From a virus, in the IMG/VR virus record IMGVR_UViG_3300021375_000108, positions 1 to 31,031 of that record: 31,031 nt of DNA; one strand, written 5' to 3'. The stretch's first letter is position 1. Each line of letters opens with the position of its first letter. Below the pieces are notes generated by a model. That model was given only the letters and a program-made list of their open reading frames with translations. It searched no databases and was not told the origin of the DNA. This document shows positions 4,957 to 13,718 of the stretch, piece by piece. The translations under genes were made by a program, and so were the position numbers.

Positions 4957-6420
4957 ATGAAAGCACCGCGGACCGCGGCCTTAGATGAGAAAGAATTGAA
5001 GCTTCGTCTAAGGCTCGCGCAGCTTGAGCAGAATGAAGCTTGTCGAGATAATTTTTTAAGTTTTGTGAAGACGGTTTGGCCTGAGTTCATTGCTGGCCGT
5101 CATCATAAGATTATAGCGGAGAAGTTGGAGCGAGTAGCGAGCGGTGATTTAAAGCGTTTAATTATTAACATGGCCCCGCGGCACACGAAGAGTGAGTTTG
5201 CGTCATTTTTGTTTCCGGCGTGGATGATGGGCCGCAGTCCGCGAATGAAGATCATTCAGGCGACGCACACGACGGAGTTGGCTGTAAATTTTGGCCGTAA
5301 GACGAAGAATTTGATTGAGAGTGATGAGTACAAGGAGATTTTCCCGAAGGTTAAGTTAGCGTCGGACAGCAAGGCGTCTGGTCGTTGGGACACGTCATCT
5401 GGCGGGATGTATTATGCGGTTGGTGTGGGTTCGAACTTGGCGGGACGCGGTGGTGATTTAGTAATTATTGACGATCCGCATTCAGAGCAGACGGCTATGT
5501 CGAATGCTGGTTTTGAGGATGCTTGGGAGTGGTATACGGGCGGACCTCGTCAGCGTTTACAGCCGGGTGGCAGCATAGTTTTGGTTCAGACGCGTTGGTC
5601 TGAGAAGGACATGACGGGTCAATTAGTTCGTGCGATGGCGAAGGACCCTTTAGCGGACCAGTGGGAGATTGTTGAGTTACCGGCGATATTTGAGGATGGT
5701 TCTCCGTGTTGGCCGGAGTATTGGAGTTTAGAAGATTTAACCGCGGTCCGCGCATCAATACCTCCGAGCAAGTGGAATGCTCAGTATCAGCAGAATCCGA
5801 CGGGTGAGGAGAATGCGATCATTCCACGGGAGTGGTGGAAGCGTTGGGATAAGGACCGGGTCCCTCAGTTAGAGTATGTCATACAGAGTTACGACACGGC
5901 TTTCAGTAAGCGTGAGACTTCGGATTACAGTGCGATAACGACGTGGGGTGTATTTTATCCGAATGAGGGTGGGAGTGGTCCCAATTTAATATTGTTAGAC
6001 AGTAAGAAGGGCCGTTGGGATTTTCCGGATTTAAAAAAAGAGGCTTTAGATTTGTATAGGTTTTGGGAGCCGGACACGGTTATCATTGAGGCTAAGGCGA
6101 GTGGTTTGCCGTTGACGCAGGAGTTGCGGAACATGGGCATTCCGGTAGTAAATTTCACGCCTAGTAGGGGTAATGACAAGGTTTCGCGAGTACACAGTGT
6201 GAGTCCGTTGTTTGAGGCGGGCATGGTTTGGGTCCCTGACGAGACTTGGGCGGATGAGATGATTGAGGAGGTGGCGGCATTTCCCAATGGGGAGTATGAT
6301 GATTTGGTTGATAGTATGACGCAGGCTTTAATGCGGTATCGTCAGGGTAACTTTATTCAGTTGCCGGTGGACGACTGGGAAGATGACGCAACATCTGTTA
6401 AGGTGCGTGCGTATTATTAA
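4957..6420 (+). CDS. terL: Terminase large subunit (packaging ATPase and nuclease)
   Basis: The 487-residue protein has both halves of a phage packaging motor. In the ATPase half are a Walker A-type loop APRHTKSE (73-80), Walker B LVIIDD (168-173) and the coupling segment IVLVQTRW (207-214). In the RNase H-like nuclease half are SYDTAFS (311-317, D313), VIIEAK (375-380, E378) and GEYDDLVDSMTQAL (445-458) with the late acidic residues. The protein pumps DNA through the portal and cuts the concatemer. ATG 4957 follows a GGGGG run and is preferred over TTG 4945. Its codons are less GC-rich than those of the left arm, marking a compositional change at this boundary. Length and motif order are typical. 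Confidence 0.95.
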   Translation: MKAPRTAALDEKELKLRLRLAQLEQNEACRDNFLSFVKTVWPEFIAGRHHKIIAEKLERVASGDLKRLIINMAPRHTKSEFASFLFPAWMMGRSPRMKIIQATHTTELAVNFGRKTKNLIESDEYKEIFPKVKLASDSKASGRWDTSSGGMYYAVGVGSNLAGRGGDLVIIDDPHSEQTAMSNAGFEDAWEWYTGGPRQRLQPGGSIVLVQTRWSEKDMTGQLVRAMAKDPLADQWEIVELPAIFEDGSPCWPEYWSLEDLTAVRASIPPSKWNAQYQQNPTGEENAIIPREWWKRWDKDRVPQLEYVIQSYDTAFSKRETSDYSAITTWGVFYPNEGGSGPNLILLDSKKGRWDFPDLKKEALDLYRFWEPDTVIIEAKASGLPLTQELRNMGIPVVNFTPSRGNDKVSRVHSVSPLFEAGMVWVPDETWADEMIEEVAAFPNGEYDDLVDSMTQALMRYRQGNFIQLPVDDWEDDATSVKVRAYY

Positions 6421-6433
6421 GGGTTTTTGTCTA

Positions 6434-9400
6434 ATGGACCGATACCGATTACAAGACTCGGAAATTGACAAAGCGATCGAAGGGGGTGGTAGCCGTGTAG
6501 ATTTAGGTGCCGGTGCTCCTCGGCCCACGGACCGTGGTTTTTCTGTAGGGATTCCGGGTTTAGCCGGTTTTGGTGTTAAACCAGAGATGTTTGCGGAGGG
6601 TTTTTTTGGGCGTGAGAGCCCGAGAGACGGTTTCACGGTTAGTCAAAGTGGCGGCGGTGGTAAGTTTGGCGCAACGGTTGTGGGTCCTGACGGCCATAGG
6701 TTCACAGCAGGTGTTCCGTTGAATTACCTCAGTGGCGAAGTTGAGTTCGGTGACGAATTACAAGCTCAAGGTGCCCCGGAAAACATAGAATTTGGCACGA
6801 ACGGCATTGAGCGGGGGCCGATTGAGGGTAAATATGAGTCTCCGGGAGGTTTCAGTGCAAGCGGCTCTTATGATCCCAGAACGGGTGAAGGTGGGTTTTA
6901 TTTAAACAAGGCTTTTAAGTTTGAAGATGGCGGCGCGGTTGGCGGCATAGGTCCGTATTTGGATCAGTTGGAAGAGCCTAGAAGGTTCGCGAACGGCGGT
7001 CGGATCAGCATGGAGCCCGCGCGTTATTCGGGTCCTATAACGACTTTGGCTCCGGTGTTTCAGAGACAAGGGTCGTTCGGTTCGGGTATTGGCGGACTTT
7101 TCGACAGTCCAGTAAGTTCCGCCGCGGACCCGGTTAGTGCAGAGGTATTGCCGGACGGTTTAACGGGTTCCGGAGATGGCGGTGGTGGCGGTTATGGGGA
7201 CCCTGACCCCTCGGCGACGGGTCCATCGCAGCCAGGAGGTTTGGCGGATTTAGCGGGCTATGCCGCGACAGCACTTGGTATGACGACGGGCCTTGGTGCT
7301 GTCTCGGCTATAGCAAATGCAGTTTCTCACGCGACAACGGGAAAAAGCATATTCGGTCATATAACGGACATGCTAGGTTTTGGGGATGATGCTCCCGCCG
7401 ACCCTGGTATGGAAACTGGTCATAGCGCGGGCATGGGTATTTCCGGCTATGGCAGTGATGACACCGGGAATACGGGGGATGATGCTCCAGGGCCAGGGGG
7501 TAACGAGGGTGCTGTCGGCGGTACAGGTAACGATGACGATGGCGACGACACCGGAGGTGGAGATGGCGACGACGGTGGACCGGGTGAAGGTGACGACGGT
7601 GGCCCGGAAGGGTTAGCGGACGGCGGCGTTGCAGGTTTGTCCGCGGCCCGTGAGTTTAAGGATGCGGGCACCTTCCCGGACTTTATGGCCGCTCGTTTAG
7701 GGTCCATGGACCGTCGGGATGACGCGGTAGCCCGTAAGCTTCTGGGCGGAAACGCGTCCTCACAAGTTTTGGATCAAGCTAGTCGCATTCTTAATTCTTC
7801 GAGCGATCCGATAAGGACCTTTGCAGACGGGGGTTCTGTTCGATCTCAGAGGTTGCCCCCTCGCAGGCCGCCCCTTTTAGGTGGTGTTCCAGAAGTTTCG
7901 CCGAGCCCCGAATTAGTTCGTATGGCGGATAATGAGTTTGTTCATACGGTTGACCCTTACATTACAAACCCCATTGCACGTATGGAGCTTTTGCGTCGCA
8001 CGGCCAATCCGGGAGTTTACGAGGGCGAAGAATTTTCCCCGAACAACGAGCCGACTAGTATTTCGGACTTTTTAAGCGTACGTCCGGTCCTAGACAACGA
8101 AAACGACGTGAGCCAAAACTTCTATTTGGGTCCGTTGCGTAACCGCGGCGCAAGCCTAGCCGAACTTAAAAAGCGATTGGCACCCGGTGTCCGCGGAGCG
8201 AACTTTCCAACACCCAAATCGTTGACCGGGTCTGAAACCGGAATACTTCTTAATCAGACCGCTCCCCCTTTCGTAGAAAAATACCACAGAGACCCGGATA
8301 CGGGACAAATATCTTCTGAAGTTAAAACCGTTTCTCAAGCGGAAACGCTGCAACACGAACTAATCCATGCTGGATTAAGTCACCTTCGAATTACCGCGTC
8401 CGATCCCAACTCTCCTCCTTATGTAAGCGTAAAAGGTAAAGATTCGGCCTTGGGCAGGATTTTGCAACCAAATCCAGATAAGAGGCCCAGCGTTTCTAAC
8501 GATCACTTGGCGTACATAAATATTTTAGACGTAGCCTCCGCAATTAAATCGGGTAGTTTAGACCCGACGGACGAAGAACAGCTAGATACTTGGGGCTTCC
8601 TAAACGGAAACAGTGTTTCCGCCATGCAGGCCGGGATTGAATTATCGAGGGATCGCTCGTCGGAAGAAGACAAGGGCTTGAGGATACCCGAAAAGTATCA
8701 AGTAAAGGAGATCAGTTTAGAGGCGGCTAAGGAGTTAAAAAAAGCGGAAGAAGAGCTTATGGAACAAATTAAACCTGTCTTAAAAAGAGACGGTTTTTCC
8801 CAAGCGCATATTGAGGCCGCTTTTGGTCCGGAAGAAGAAACCTATTTCCTCAGGTTATTACGGTCCGCCTCGGACTTGTTTTCTATAGAGACCTTTGCAG
8901 ACGGGGGTTCTGTTCGATCTCAGCGGTTGCCCCCGGACAGGCCGCCCCGTTTAGGTGGTATCTCACGCGTTCCGCGTCGAGATTTAGTTCGTCTAGCGGA
9001 CGACGAGTTTGCTCACACTGTGGCTCCGCACATCGAAGGTAGTCCTTTAGCTTCTGCGGAACTTATGATGCGTCAGACAAGACCGGGATCAGGCGGCTCA
9101 GGAACTGAAATCCCTTTATTGTCGGATGATCTTGACGTTCGTCCCGTAACATTACGTCGTTTTACGGATACCCCCCTTCTCGATCAAGCATACCGAGGTC
9201 GCCTTCGCCATCTCGATTCGGGAAAGCCTCTTTATGATAGTTCAGATTTTGAGGGGCGCTTTCCGATACCTGTACATGAAGGCTTGCAAGGTTTGATGTA
9301 CGGGGGAGACAGGTTTAATCCAGAAACTGTGGACCCCAGAGTTAAAGGGGTATTGGTCAACAACATTACAGACCGATACGGAAGAACCCAGGCTGAAGCG

Positions 9401-10126
9401 TCTGGAGATACTTTAGAGGGTCTCAGTGACGCCGCACGAGCAAACAATGAACGCGTGGCTAGAGTGTCTCGACATGAACTGGAACATGCTTTTTTAACTC
9501 GCGCTCGCAACAGTTTATCTGATTATATCAAAACAACGGGTACAGATTCGGCGCTAGGAACTCTTTTGACTACAAATGTTCTTGGAGAAAGAGGCCGCGG
9601 CGGAAAAAACGAACACCGGTTTTTGATAAATATATATGACGCATCAAGTCTTGTAGACGATGGTAGGATGGACCCTCGTAACCAAAAACAACTGGACCTG
9701 TACTCAAAGATGCACGATTTAAGTAGTGGGGAAATGAAGGCTGCCGTGGCTTTGTCGGAAACCGGGAATGTCGCGGATTTACCTGAAAAATATAAAGACC
9801 GTGAATATCAACCTCTTGTTGACCTTGTGCGTCGGGCGGAAGAAGAAGCCGCAACTCAGATAAGGTCTGCGTTAAATTCGGAGGGTTACACCAAAGCTCA
9901 AATTGATAGTGCCCTTGGAGCACACGATTTTGAGCGCATGCCAAAAACAAATTTTGTTGGTATGGACTCTACGGGTAATAATGATGACACGAAAAATGTT
10001 CTTCGTGCGGAACCGCATTTTGTTGGTATGGACTCTACGGGTAATAATGATGACACGAAAAACCCTGTGAGCCGGTTCCGGCGCTTTAGGGAGACATTTC
10101 GGTCGATCTTAGGAGGAATAAACTAA
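6434..10126 (+). CDS. Large protein with two HExxH metallopeptidase-like domains
   Basis: This 1230-residue protein lies between terminase and portal. The first 200 residues are glycine-rich beta-like sequence. Residues about 330-400 are an extreme Gly/Asp linker. Then come two related domains, each opened by FADGGSVRSQRLPP (residues 463 and 821). The first has HELIH at 641-645, the second HELEH at 1014-1018, both fitting the zincin HExxH motif with catalytic glutamate. Both continue with DSALG, then a conserved histidine (H691 in NDHLAYINI, H1061 in NEHRFLINI) that could be the third zinc ligand, then LDP/MDP, EKY and a C-terminal helix ending AFG/ALG. The recurring motif FEDGGAV, FANGGRI, LADGGVA, FADGGSV is typical of marine phage virion proteins. 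I infer a virion-linked peptidase, possibly in maturation or injected into the host. A 46-bp repeat lies near the 3' end. ATG 6434 is chosen over 6383, which lies inside terL. Confidence 0.7.
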   Translation: MDRYRLQDSEIDKAIEGGGSRVDLGAGAPRPTDRGFSVGIPGLAGFGVKPEMFAEGFFGRESPRDGFTVSQSGGGGKFGATVVGPDGHRFTAGVPLNYLSGEVEFGDELQAQGAPENIEFGTNGIERGPIEGKYESPGGFSASGSYDPRTGEGGFYLNKAFKFEDGGAVGGIGPYLDQLEEPRRFANGGRISMEPARYSGPITTLAPVFQRQGSFGSGIGGLFDSPVSSAADPVSAEVLPDGLTGSGDGGGGGYGDPDPSATGPSQPGGLADLAGYAATALGMTTGLGAVSAIANAVSHATTGKSIFGHITDMLGFGDDAPADPGMETGHSAGMGISGYGSDDTGNTGDDAPGPGGNEGAVGGTGNDDDGDDTGGGDGDDGGPGEGDDGGPEGLADGGVAGLSAAREFKDAGTFPDFMAARLGSMDRRDDAVARKLLGGNASSQVLDQASRILNSSSDPIRTFADGGSVRSQRLPPRRPPLLGGVPEVSPSPELVRMADNEFVHTVDPYITNPIARMELLRRTANPGVYEGEEFSPNNEPTSISDFLSVRPVLDNENDVSQNFYLGPLRNRGASLAELKKRLAPGVRGANFPTPKSLTGSETGILLNQTAPPFVEKYHRDPDTGQISSEVKTVSQAETLQHELIHAGLSHLRITASDPNSPPYVSVKGKDSALGRILQPNPDKRPSVSNDHLAYINILDVASAIKSGSLDPTDEEQLDTWGFLNGNSVSAMQAGIELSRDRSSEEDKGLRIPEKYQVKEISLEAAKELKKAEEELMEQIKPVLKRDGFSQAHIEAAFGPEEETYFLRLLRSASDLFSIETFADGGSVRSQRLPPDRPPRLGGISRVPRRDLVRLADDEFAHTVAPHIEGSPLASAELMMRQTRPGSGGSGTEIPLLSDDLDVRPVTLRRFTDTPLLDQAYRGRLRHLDSGKPLYDSSDFEGRFPIPVHEGLQGLMYGGDRFNPETVDPRVKGVLVNNITDRYGRTQAEASGDTLEGLSDAARANNERVARVSRHELEHAFLTRARNSLSDYIKTTGTDSALGTLLTTNVLGERGRGGKNEHRFLINIYDASSLVDDGRMDPRNQKQLDLYSKMHDLSSGEMKAAVALSETGNVADLPEKYKDREYQPLVDLVRRAEEEAATQIRSALNSEGYTKAQIDSALGAHDFERMPKTNFVGMDSTGNNDDTKNVLRAEPHFVGMDSTGNNDDTKNPVSRFRRFRETFRSILGGIN
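7816..7860 (+). repeat. Copy 1 of near-identical domain-opening sequence
   Basis: Bases 7816-7849 are identical to 8890-8923 (34 bases), and after one mismatch the next ten bases also match. The segment encodes the FADGGSVRSQRLPP opening of the first HExxH domain. The rest of the two domains is much more diverged. Confidence 0.85.
8890..8934 (+). repeat. Copy 2 of near-identical domain-opening sequence
   Basis: Second copy of the 7816-7860 element, 1074 bases downstream, opening the second HExxH domain. Matching continues in pieces to about 8957 (CAGGCCGCCCC shared). Confidence 0.85.
9951..10062 (+). repeat. 46-bp perfect direct repeat, period 66
   Basis: Bases 9951-9996 are repeated exactly at 10017-10062. 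Each copy encodes FVGMDSTGNNDDTKN. The two copies are separated by 20 bases. They lie near the C-terminus of the HExxH protein, just ahead of the portal gene. Confidence 0.92.
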
Positions 10127-12591
10127 TGGCTGAAGAGCGTAACGGCTTTCAAAGCAGCTTAATGGAAACCAGTGTTCCTTCTGAGTTGGACCCAGACGTC
10201 CTGGCTGCCGAAATCGAGTTGGAGCTTCCGGGGACTTTGGAAAACGCTTCGTACGAGTTAGAGGACGAAGACGAAGGCCCCGTTGAGGTTGTGGCTTTAG
10301 AAGACGGCAGCGTCGAGGTGGACTTTGATCCGTCGGACGAGCGGGGCGAATCCGATGATTTCTACGCCAACTTGGCAGAAGAAATACCGGATCGTGAACT
10401 AGGTCGTATTTCCAGCGAGCTTTCTGGGGATTTTGATTCTAATAAGGCGAGCAGGCAGGAATGGGAGGAAGCTTATGCGGATGGTTTGGACCTTCTGGGC
10501 TTCACTTACAACGAGCGTACGCAACCGTTTAGGGGCGCTTCGGGCGTCACTCATCCGCTTTTGGCGGAGGCTGCAACGCAATTTCAAGCTCAAGCGTTTA
10601 ACGAATTGTTACCTTCTTCGGGCCCTGTCCGAACTGTGGTCATGGGTAACGAAACTCGTGAGAAAGTTGCGCAAGCTAGGCGCGTAAAGACTTTCATGAA
10701 CTATTACATCACGAGTGTGATGGAAGAATATACGCCTGATATGGATCAAATGTTGTTCTACCTGCCTTTGGCGGGTTCAACGTTTAAAAAGACGTATTAT
10801 GACGAAACGTTAGGTCGCGCGGTTTCTAAGTTTGTCCCGTCGGAGAACCTTGTCGTTCCTTACGAGACGTCTGATTTGGATACATGTCCTAACATTACGC
10901 AGGTTGTTCGAATGTCTTTGAACGATTTGCGTAAAAACCAAGTTGCGGGTTTCTATCGTGACGTTGAAGTAAGCCCTGCACAGCAAAACACTTCAGGCGT
11001 GGGTCAAGAAATTGATAGAATTGAGGGTTTTGAGCCCAATCAAGTAGACTACGACTGCACTCTTTTGGAGTGTCATGTCGATTTGGACTTGGAAGGTTAC
11101 GAAGACCTTGACGAAGACGGCGAACCCACCGGAATTAAAGTTCCGTACATCGTAACGTTGTCTCAGGATAACGGAGAGGTGTTGTCTGTTAGGCGGAACT
11201 ACCAAGAAGATGACACTTTAAAACGTAAAATACAGTATTTTACGCACTATAAGTTCCTTCCGGGCTTCGGCTTTTACGGCCTGGGCCTAATTCACACGAT
11301 TGGTGGTTTGTCAAGAACGGCAACGTCGGCGTTACGCCAGTTAATTGATGCTGGGACCCTTTCAAACCTCCCCGCGGGTTTCAAAGCGCGTGGTTTGCGC
11401 ATTCGGGACGATGACGATCCGCTTCAGCCCGGAGAGTTCCGGGACGTGGATGCTCCGGGGGGCGCGATCCGAGATAGTTTGATGCCGCTTCCGTTTAAGG
11501 GTCCGGATCAGACGTTATTCAATCTTTTAGGTTTTGTGGTTCAAGCTGGTCAGCGGTTTGCTACGATAACCGATTTAAAGGTTGGAGACGGCAACGATCA
11601 AGCTGCGGTAGGTACTACCATGGCGATGCTGGAGCAGGGCTCTAGGGTCATGAGCGCCGTTCACAAGCGCCTTCACTATGCTATGCGCCAAGAGTTTAAG
11701 ATTTTGGCTCGTGTGATGTCGGAAAGCCTGCCGCAAGAATATCCTTATGCCGTGGCGGGCGACGACCAATCGGTTATGGCTCAAGACTTTGATGACCGCG
11801 TGGACGTAATTCCTGTGAGCAATCCGAATGTATTTAGTCAGGCTCAAAGGATTGTCTTGGCTCAGACAAAGATGCAATTGGCGTCACAGGCCCCGGAAAT
11901 TCACAACATGCACGAAGTGTATCGTGACATGTACGAGGCTTTAGGCGTATCGGACGTAGATCGTTTAATGAAATCTATTCCGGCGGAAATTCCCGAACCG
12001 TTGGACCCGGCTCAAGAAAACATCAACGCTTTAGATATGTTGCCGTTGAAAGCTTTTGAAGGTCAGAACCATCAAGCTCACATCACCTCGCATTTAATTT
12101 TTGCGAGCAGTGCCTTGGTTGGTCAAGCACCCCCGATAGCTATGAGCCTACAGAAACATATTATGGAGCATGTGCGGATTGCAGCGAGCGAGAGGTCTGT
12201 GTCTCAGTACATGCAGCAAGTTCAACAGCGCGGTGGTCAGGTTGCAAACGAAGACGAGATGCTACAGATAGAGCAGCAAACGGCTCAATTTATTGCAGAA
12301 GGTTTGCAGCAAGTAAAAGAACTTTCTGGTCAGCTTTCCGGGGCTGGTGCTCCGGACCCTGTGGTTCAGCTTAAGGAGAAAGAGCTGGAACTTCGGGCGC
12401 AGTCCGACCAGACGGATGCGCAAATCGACCAAGGCAAGTTACAATTAGATCAGCAGACCGCCGAAATGCGAGCACAACAGTTCCAAGAGCGGATTGCAGC
12501 GCAGGAGCGTCAAACGCAGGCCCGCATTGATGCGGCAATGGAACGAGAAATTTTGAAACAACAACCTGATGGTGGAGGTATGCCACAATGA
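10126..12591 (+). CDS. Portal protein
   Basis: The 821-residue product fits large portal proteins of P22-like and marine short-tailed phages, which form the dodecameric gate for DNA at one capsid vertex. The first 90 residues are acidic and low in structure. The core has FRGASGVTHPLL, NELLPSSGPVRTVVMG, a conserved GLGLIHTIGGLSRTATSALR region (about 385-404) and LIDAGTLSNLP. From about residue 690 the protein is glutamine-rich and predicted coiled coil, like the portal barrel of P22. AGGAGG (10111-10116) lies 9 bases before ATG 10126, which overlaps the upstream stop (TAATG). The downstream gene overlaps as ATGA. Length and neighbours agree with the call. Confidence 0.88.
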   Translation: MAEERNGFQSSLMETSVPSELDPDVLAAEIELELPGTLENASYELEDEDEGPVEVVALEDGSVEVDFDPSDERGESDDFYANLAEEIPDRELGRISSELSGDFDSNKASRQEWEEAYADGLDLLGFTYNERTQPFRGASGVTHPLLAEAATQFQAQAFNELLPSSGPVRTVVMGNETREKVAQARRVKTFMNYYITSVMEEYTPDMDQMLFYLPLAGSTFKKTYYDETLGRAVSKFVPSENLVVPYETSDLDTCPNITQVVRMSLNDLRKNQVAGFYRDVEVSPAQQNTSGVGQEIDRIEGFEPNQVDYDCTLLECHVDLDLEGYEDLDEDGEPTGIKVPYIVTLSQDNGEVLSVRRNYQEDDTLKRKIQYFTHYKFLPGFGFYGLGLIHTIGGLSRTATSALRQLIDAGTLSNLPAGFKARGLRIRDDDDPLQPGEFRDVDAPGGAIRDSLMPLPFKGPDQTLFNLLGFVVQAGQRFATITDLKVGDGNDQAAVGTTMAMLEQGSRVMSAVHKRLHYAMRQEFKILARVMSESLPQEYPYAVAGDDQSVMAQDFDDRVDVIPVSNPNVFSQAQRIVLAQTKMQLASQAPEIHNMHEVYRDMYEALGVSDVDRLMKSIPAEIPEPLDPAQENINALDMLPLKAFEGQNHQAHITSHLIFASSALVGQAPPIAMSLQKHIMEHVRIAASERSVSQYMQQVQQRGGQVANEDEMLQIEQQTAQFIAEGLQQVKELSGQLSGAGAPDPVVQLKEKELELRAQSDQTDAQIDQGKLQLDQQTAEMRAQQFQERIAAQERQTQARIDAAMEREILKQQPDGGGMPQ

Positions 12592-12788
12592 AAAAACGCA
12601 CAGTTCGAGTAAACGGATCGGCCCCTAAAGACCCCCCTAAAGCGGTGCCGTATGCCGACATTAAAGGTCAAGGCCGCATTCCTTACGGAAAGACCGCAGA
12701 GGCTCCTATGTTGGGCGATACGCGTAAGGTTATGACTGTCCGTGGTGCAGGTGCTGCCATAAAAGGCAAGAGCTACATTAGCTGTTAG
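12588..12788 (+). CDS. Small conserved phage protein after portal, 66 aa
   Basis: The product is basic and short, ending with a VRGAGAAIKGKSY motif. Similar RGxGAAxKGxxF/Y endings occur in small proteins next to portal or neck genes of marine phages; function is unknown. Translation is well supported: GGAGGT (12574-12579) has ideal spacing to ATG 12588, which overlaps the portal stop as ATGA. A minor virion component or assembly factor is possible. Confidence 0.65.
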   Translation: MKKRTVRVNGSAPKDPPKAVPYADIKGQGRIPYGKTAEAPMLGDTRKVMTVRGAGAAIKGKSYISC

Positions 12789-12815
12789 CTCGCACTAGGT
12801 TTTTGGAGAAGGCCG

Positions 12816-13160
12816 ATGGGTGAATTAGATTTACGTCTAATACTCACGCTGGCAGGCATGGGCGTGTCGGTGGTCAGCGCTGCTGTGATCGTCAAGACGA
12901 AATTGGCGGCGGTGATTGAAACGTTATCCGACATTGAATCCAGGCTGCGGAAATTGGATTCAACGGTGGATCGCCAGCAGGCTCATATGGAGGTTGCTAG
13001 CCAAAAACTGAGCGTTTTGAGCGGAATGCTGGCTCCAGATAAGATGGAAGTTCGAGCCAGAGAGGTCGCCACGATGCAGGCTGAAATCTCGGGTCTGAAT
13101 AGTTCAGTATCGAAGCTTTTGGCAATGCACAATGGCAAGCACCCCCCTTTAAACCAATAA
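12816..13160 (+). CDS. Small membrane-anchored coiled-coil protein (lysis region)
   Basis: The 114-residue product has one hydrophobic segment near the N-terminus (about residues 7-26, LILTLAGMGVSVVSAAVIV), then a long helix with heptad character (IESRLRKLDSTVDRQQAHMEV and further) suggesting a coiled coil. GGAGAAGG precedes ATG 12816. It lies directly before the holin and endolysin, so an accessory holin, antiholin or inner-membrane spanin-like role is plausible; DUF2730-type small phage proteins look similar. No specific family motif is seen. Confidence 0.6.
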   Translation: MGELDLRLILTLAGMGVSVVSAAVIVKTKLAAVIETLSDIESRLRKLDSTVDRQQAHMEVASQKLSVLSGMLAPDKMEVRAREVATMQAEISGLNSSVSKLLAMHNGKHPPLNQ

Positions 13161-13191
13161 ATCAACCACTTAGCGTCAACAGGAGATCAAA

Positions 13192-13575
13192 ATGCTTTCA
13201 GCGCTAATCGGTCCAATCACCGGATTGTTGGACAAAGTAATCCCGGACGCCGACACTAAAGCCAAGATCGCTCATGAGTTGGCCACCATGTCAGAGCGAC
13301 ATAGCCAACAGGCACTTCTCCAACAAATTGAAGTCCTAAAGGCGGATGCTAGGGGAAATTGGTTCCAGGCGTCTTGGCGACCCTTGGCGGGCTATGTGGC
13401 GGTGTCCGGCATGGCGGTGAATTTTCTGGTCAGCCCCATTGCTGCGGGTTTTGGAGTGTCGATTCCACAGGCCGATATGAGCGTCATGATGCCCCTTCTT
13501 TTGGGGATGCTCGGAATTGGGGGAATGAGGAGCTTCGACAAGGTCAAGAAAACTGACACCAAGGTGATTAGCTAA
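13192..13575 (+). CDS. Holin, 3-TM gene-transfer-release family
   Basis: The 127-residue product matches the family named holin of 3TMs for gene transfer release, common in alphaproteobacterial phages and gene transfer agents. Typical features are the N-terminal amphipathic part, the signature NWFQASWRPLAGYV (about 56-69) leading into a membrane segment, further hydrophobic segments (about 66-85 and 96-112) and the ending MLGIGGMRSFDKVKK. It would form membrane pores that let the endolysin reach the cell wall. AGGAG precedes ATG 13192. The stop overlaps the next ATG (TAATG), and the endolysin follows one small ORF later. Confidence 0.88.
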   Translation: MLSALIGPITGLLDKVIPDADTKAKIAHELATMSERHSQQALLQQIEVLKADARGNWFQASWRPLAGYVAVSGMAVNFLVSPIAAGFGVSIPQADMSVMMPLLLGMLGIGGMRSFDKVKKTDTKVIS

Positions 13576-13718
13576 TGGTTGCCCGAGCAGCAATTGGTTC
13601 TTTGGCCCGTCCGCCGAAGATCAAACACGTCACCAGCATTGGTCAAAGTTTCCGTTCTTTCCCTAAGAACAAACACAAAAGGAAAAATTGGAAAAAATAT
13701 AGAGGGCAGGGTCGATGA
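13575..13718 (+). CDS. Small very basic protein between holin and endolysin, 47 aa
   Basis: ATG 13575 overlaps the holin stop (TAATG) and its TGA overlaps the endolysin ATG (ATGA), so the three genes are tightly coupled. The C-terminal half is strongly basic and ends KKYRGQGR, an ending I associate with small proteins in lysis regions of marine alphaproteobacterial phages. No membrane segment or cysteine is present. Function is unknown. A role in translation coupling of the lysis genes or binding of nucleic acid is conceivable. Confidence 0.6.
   Translation: MVARAAIGSLARPPKIKHVTSIGQSFRSFPKNKHKRKNWKKYRGQGR

Noticed and set aside
8156-9950. Several minus-strand frames opposite the HExxH gene
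   Set aside because: Scattered short antisense frames without binding sites; the + strand reading is continuous and has duplicated domains.
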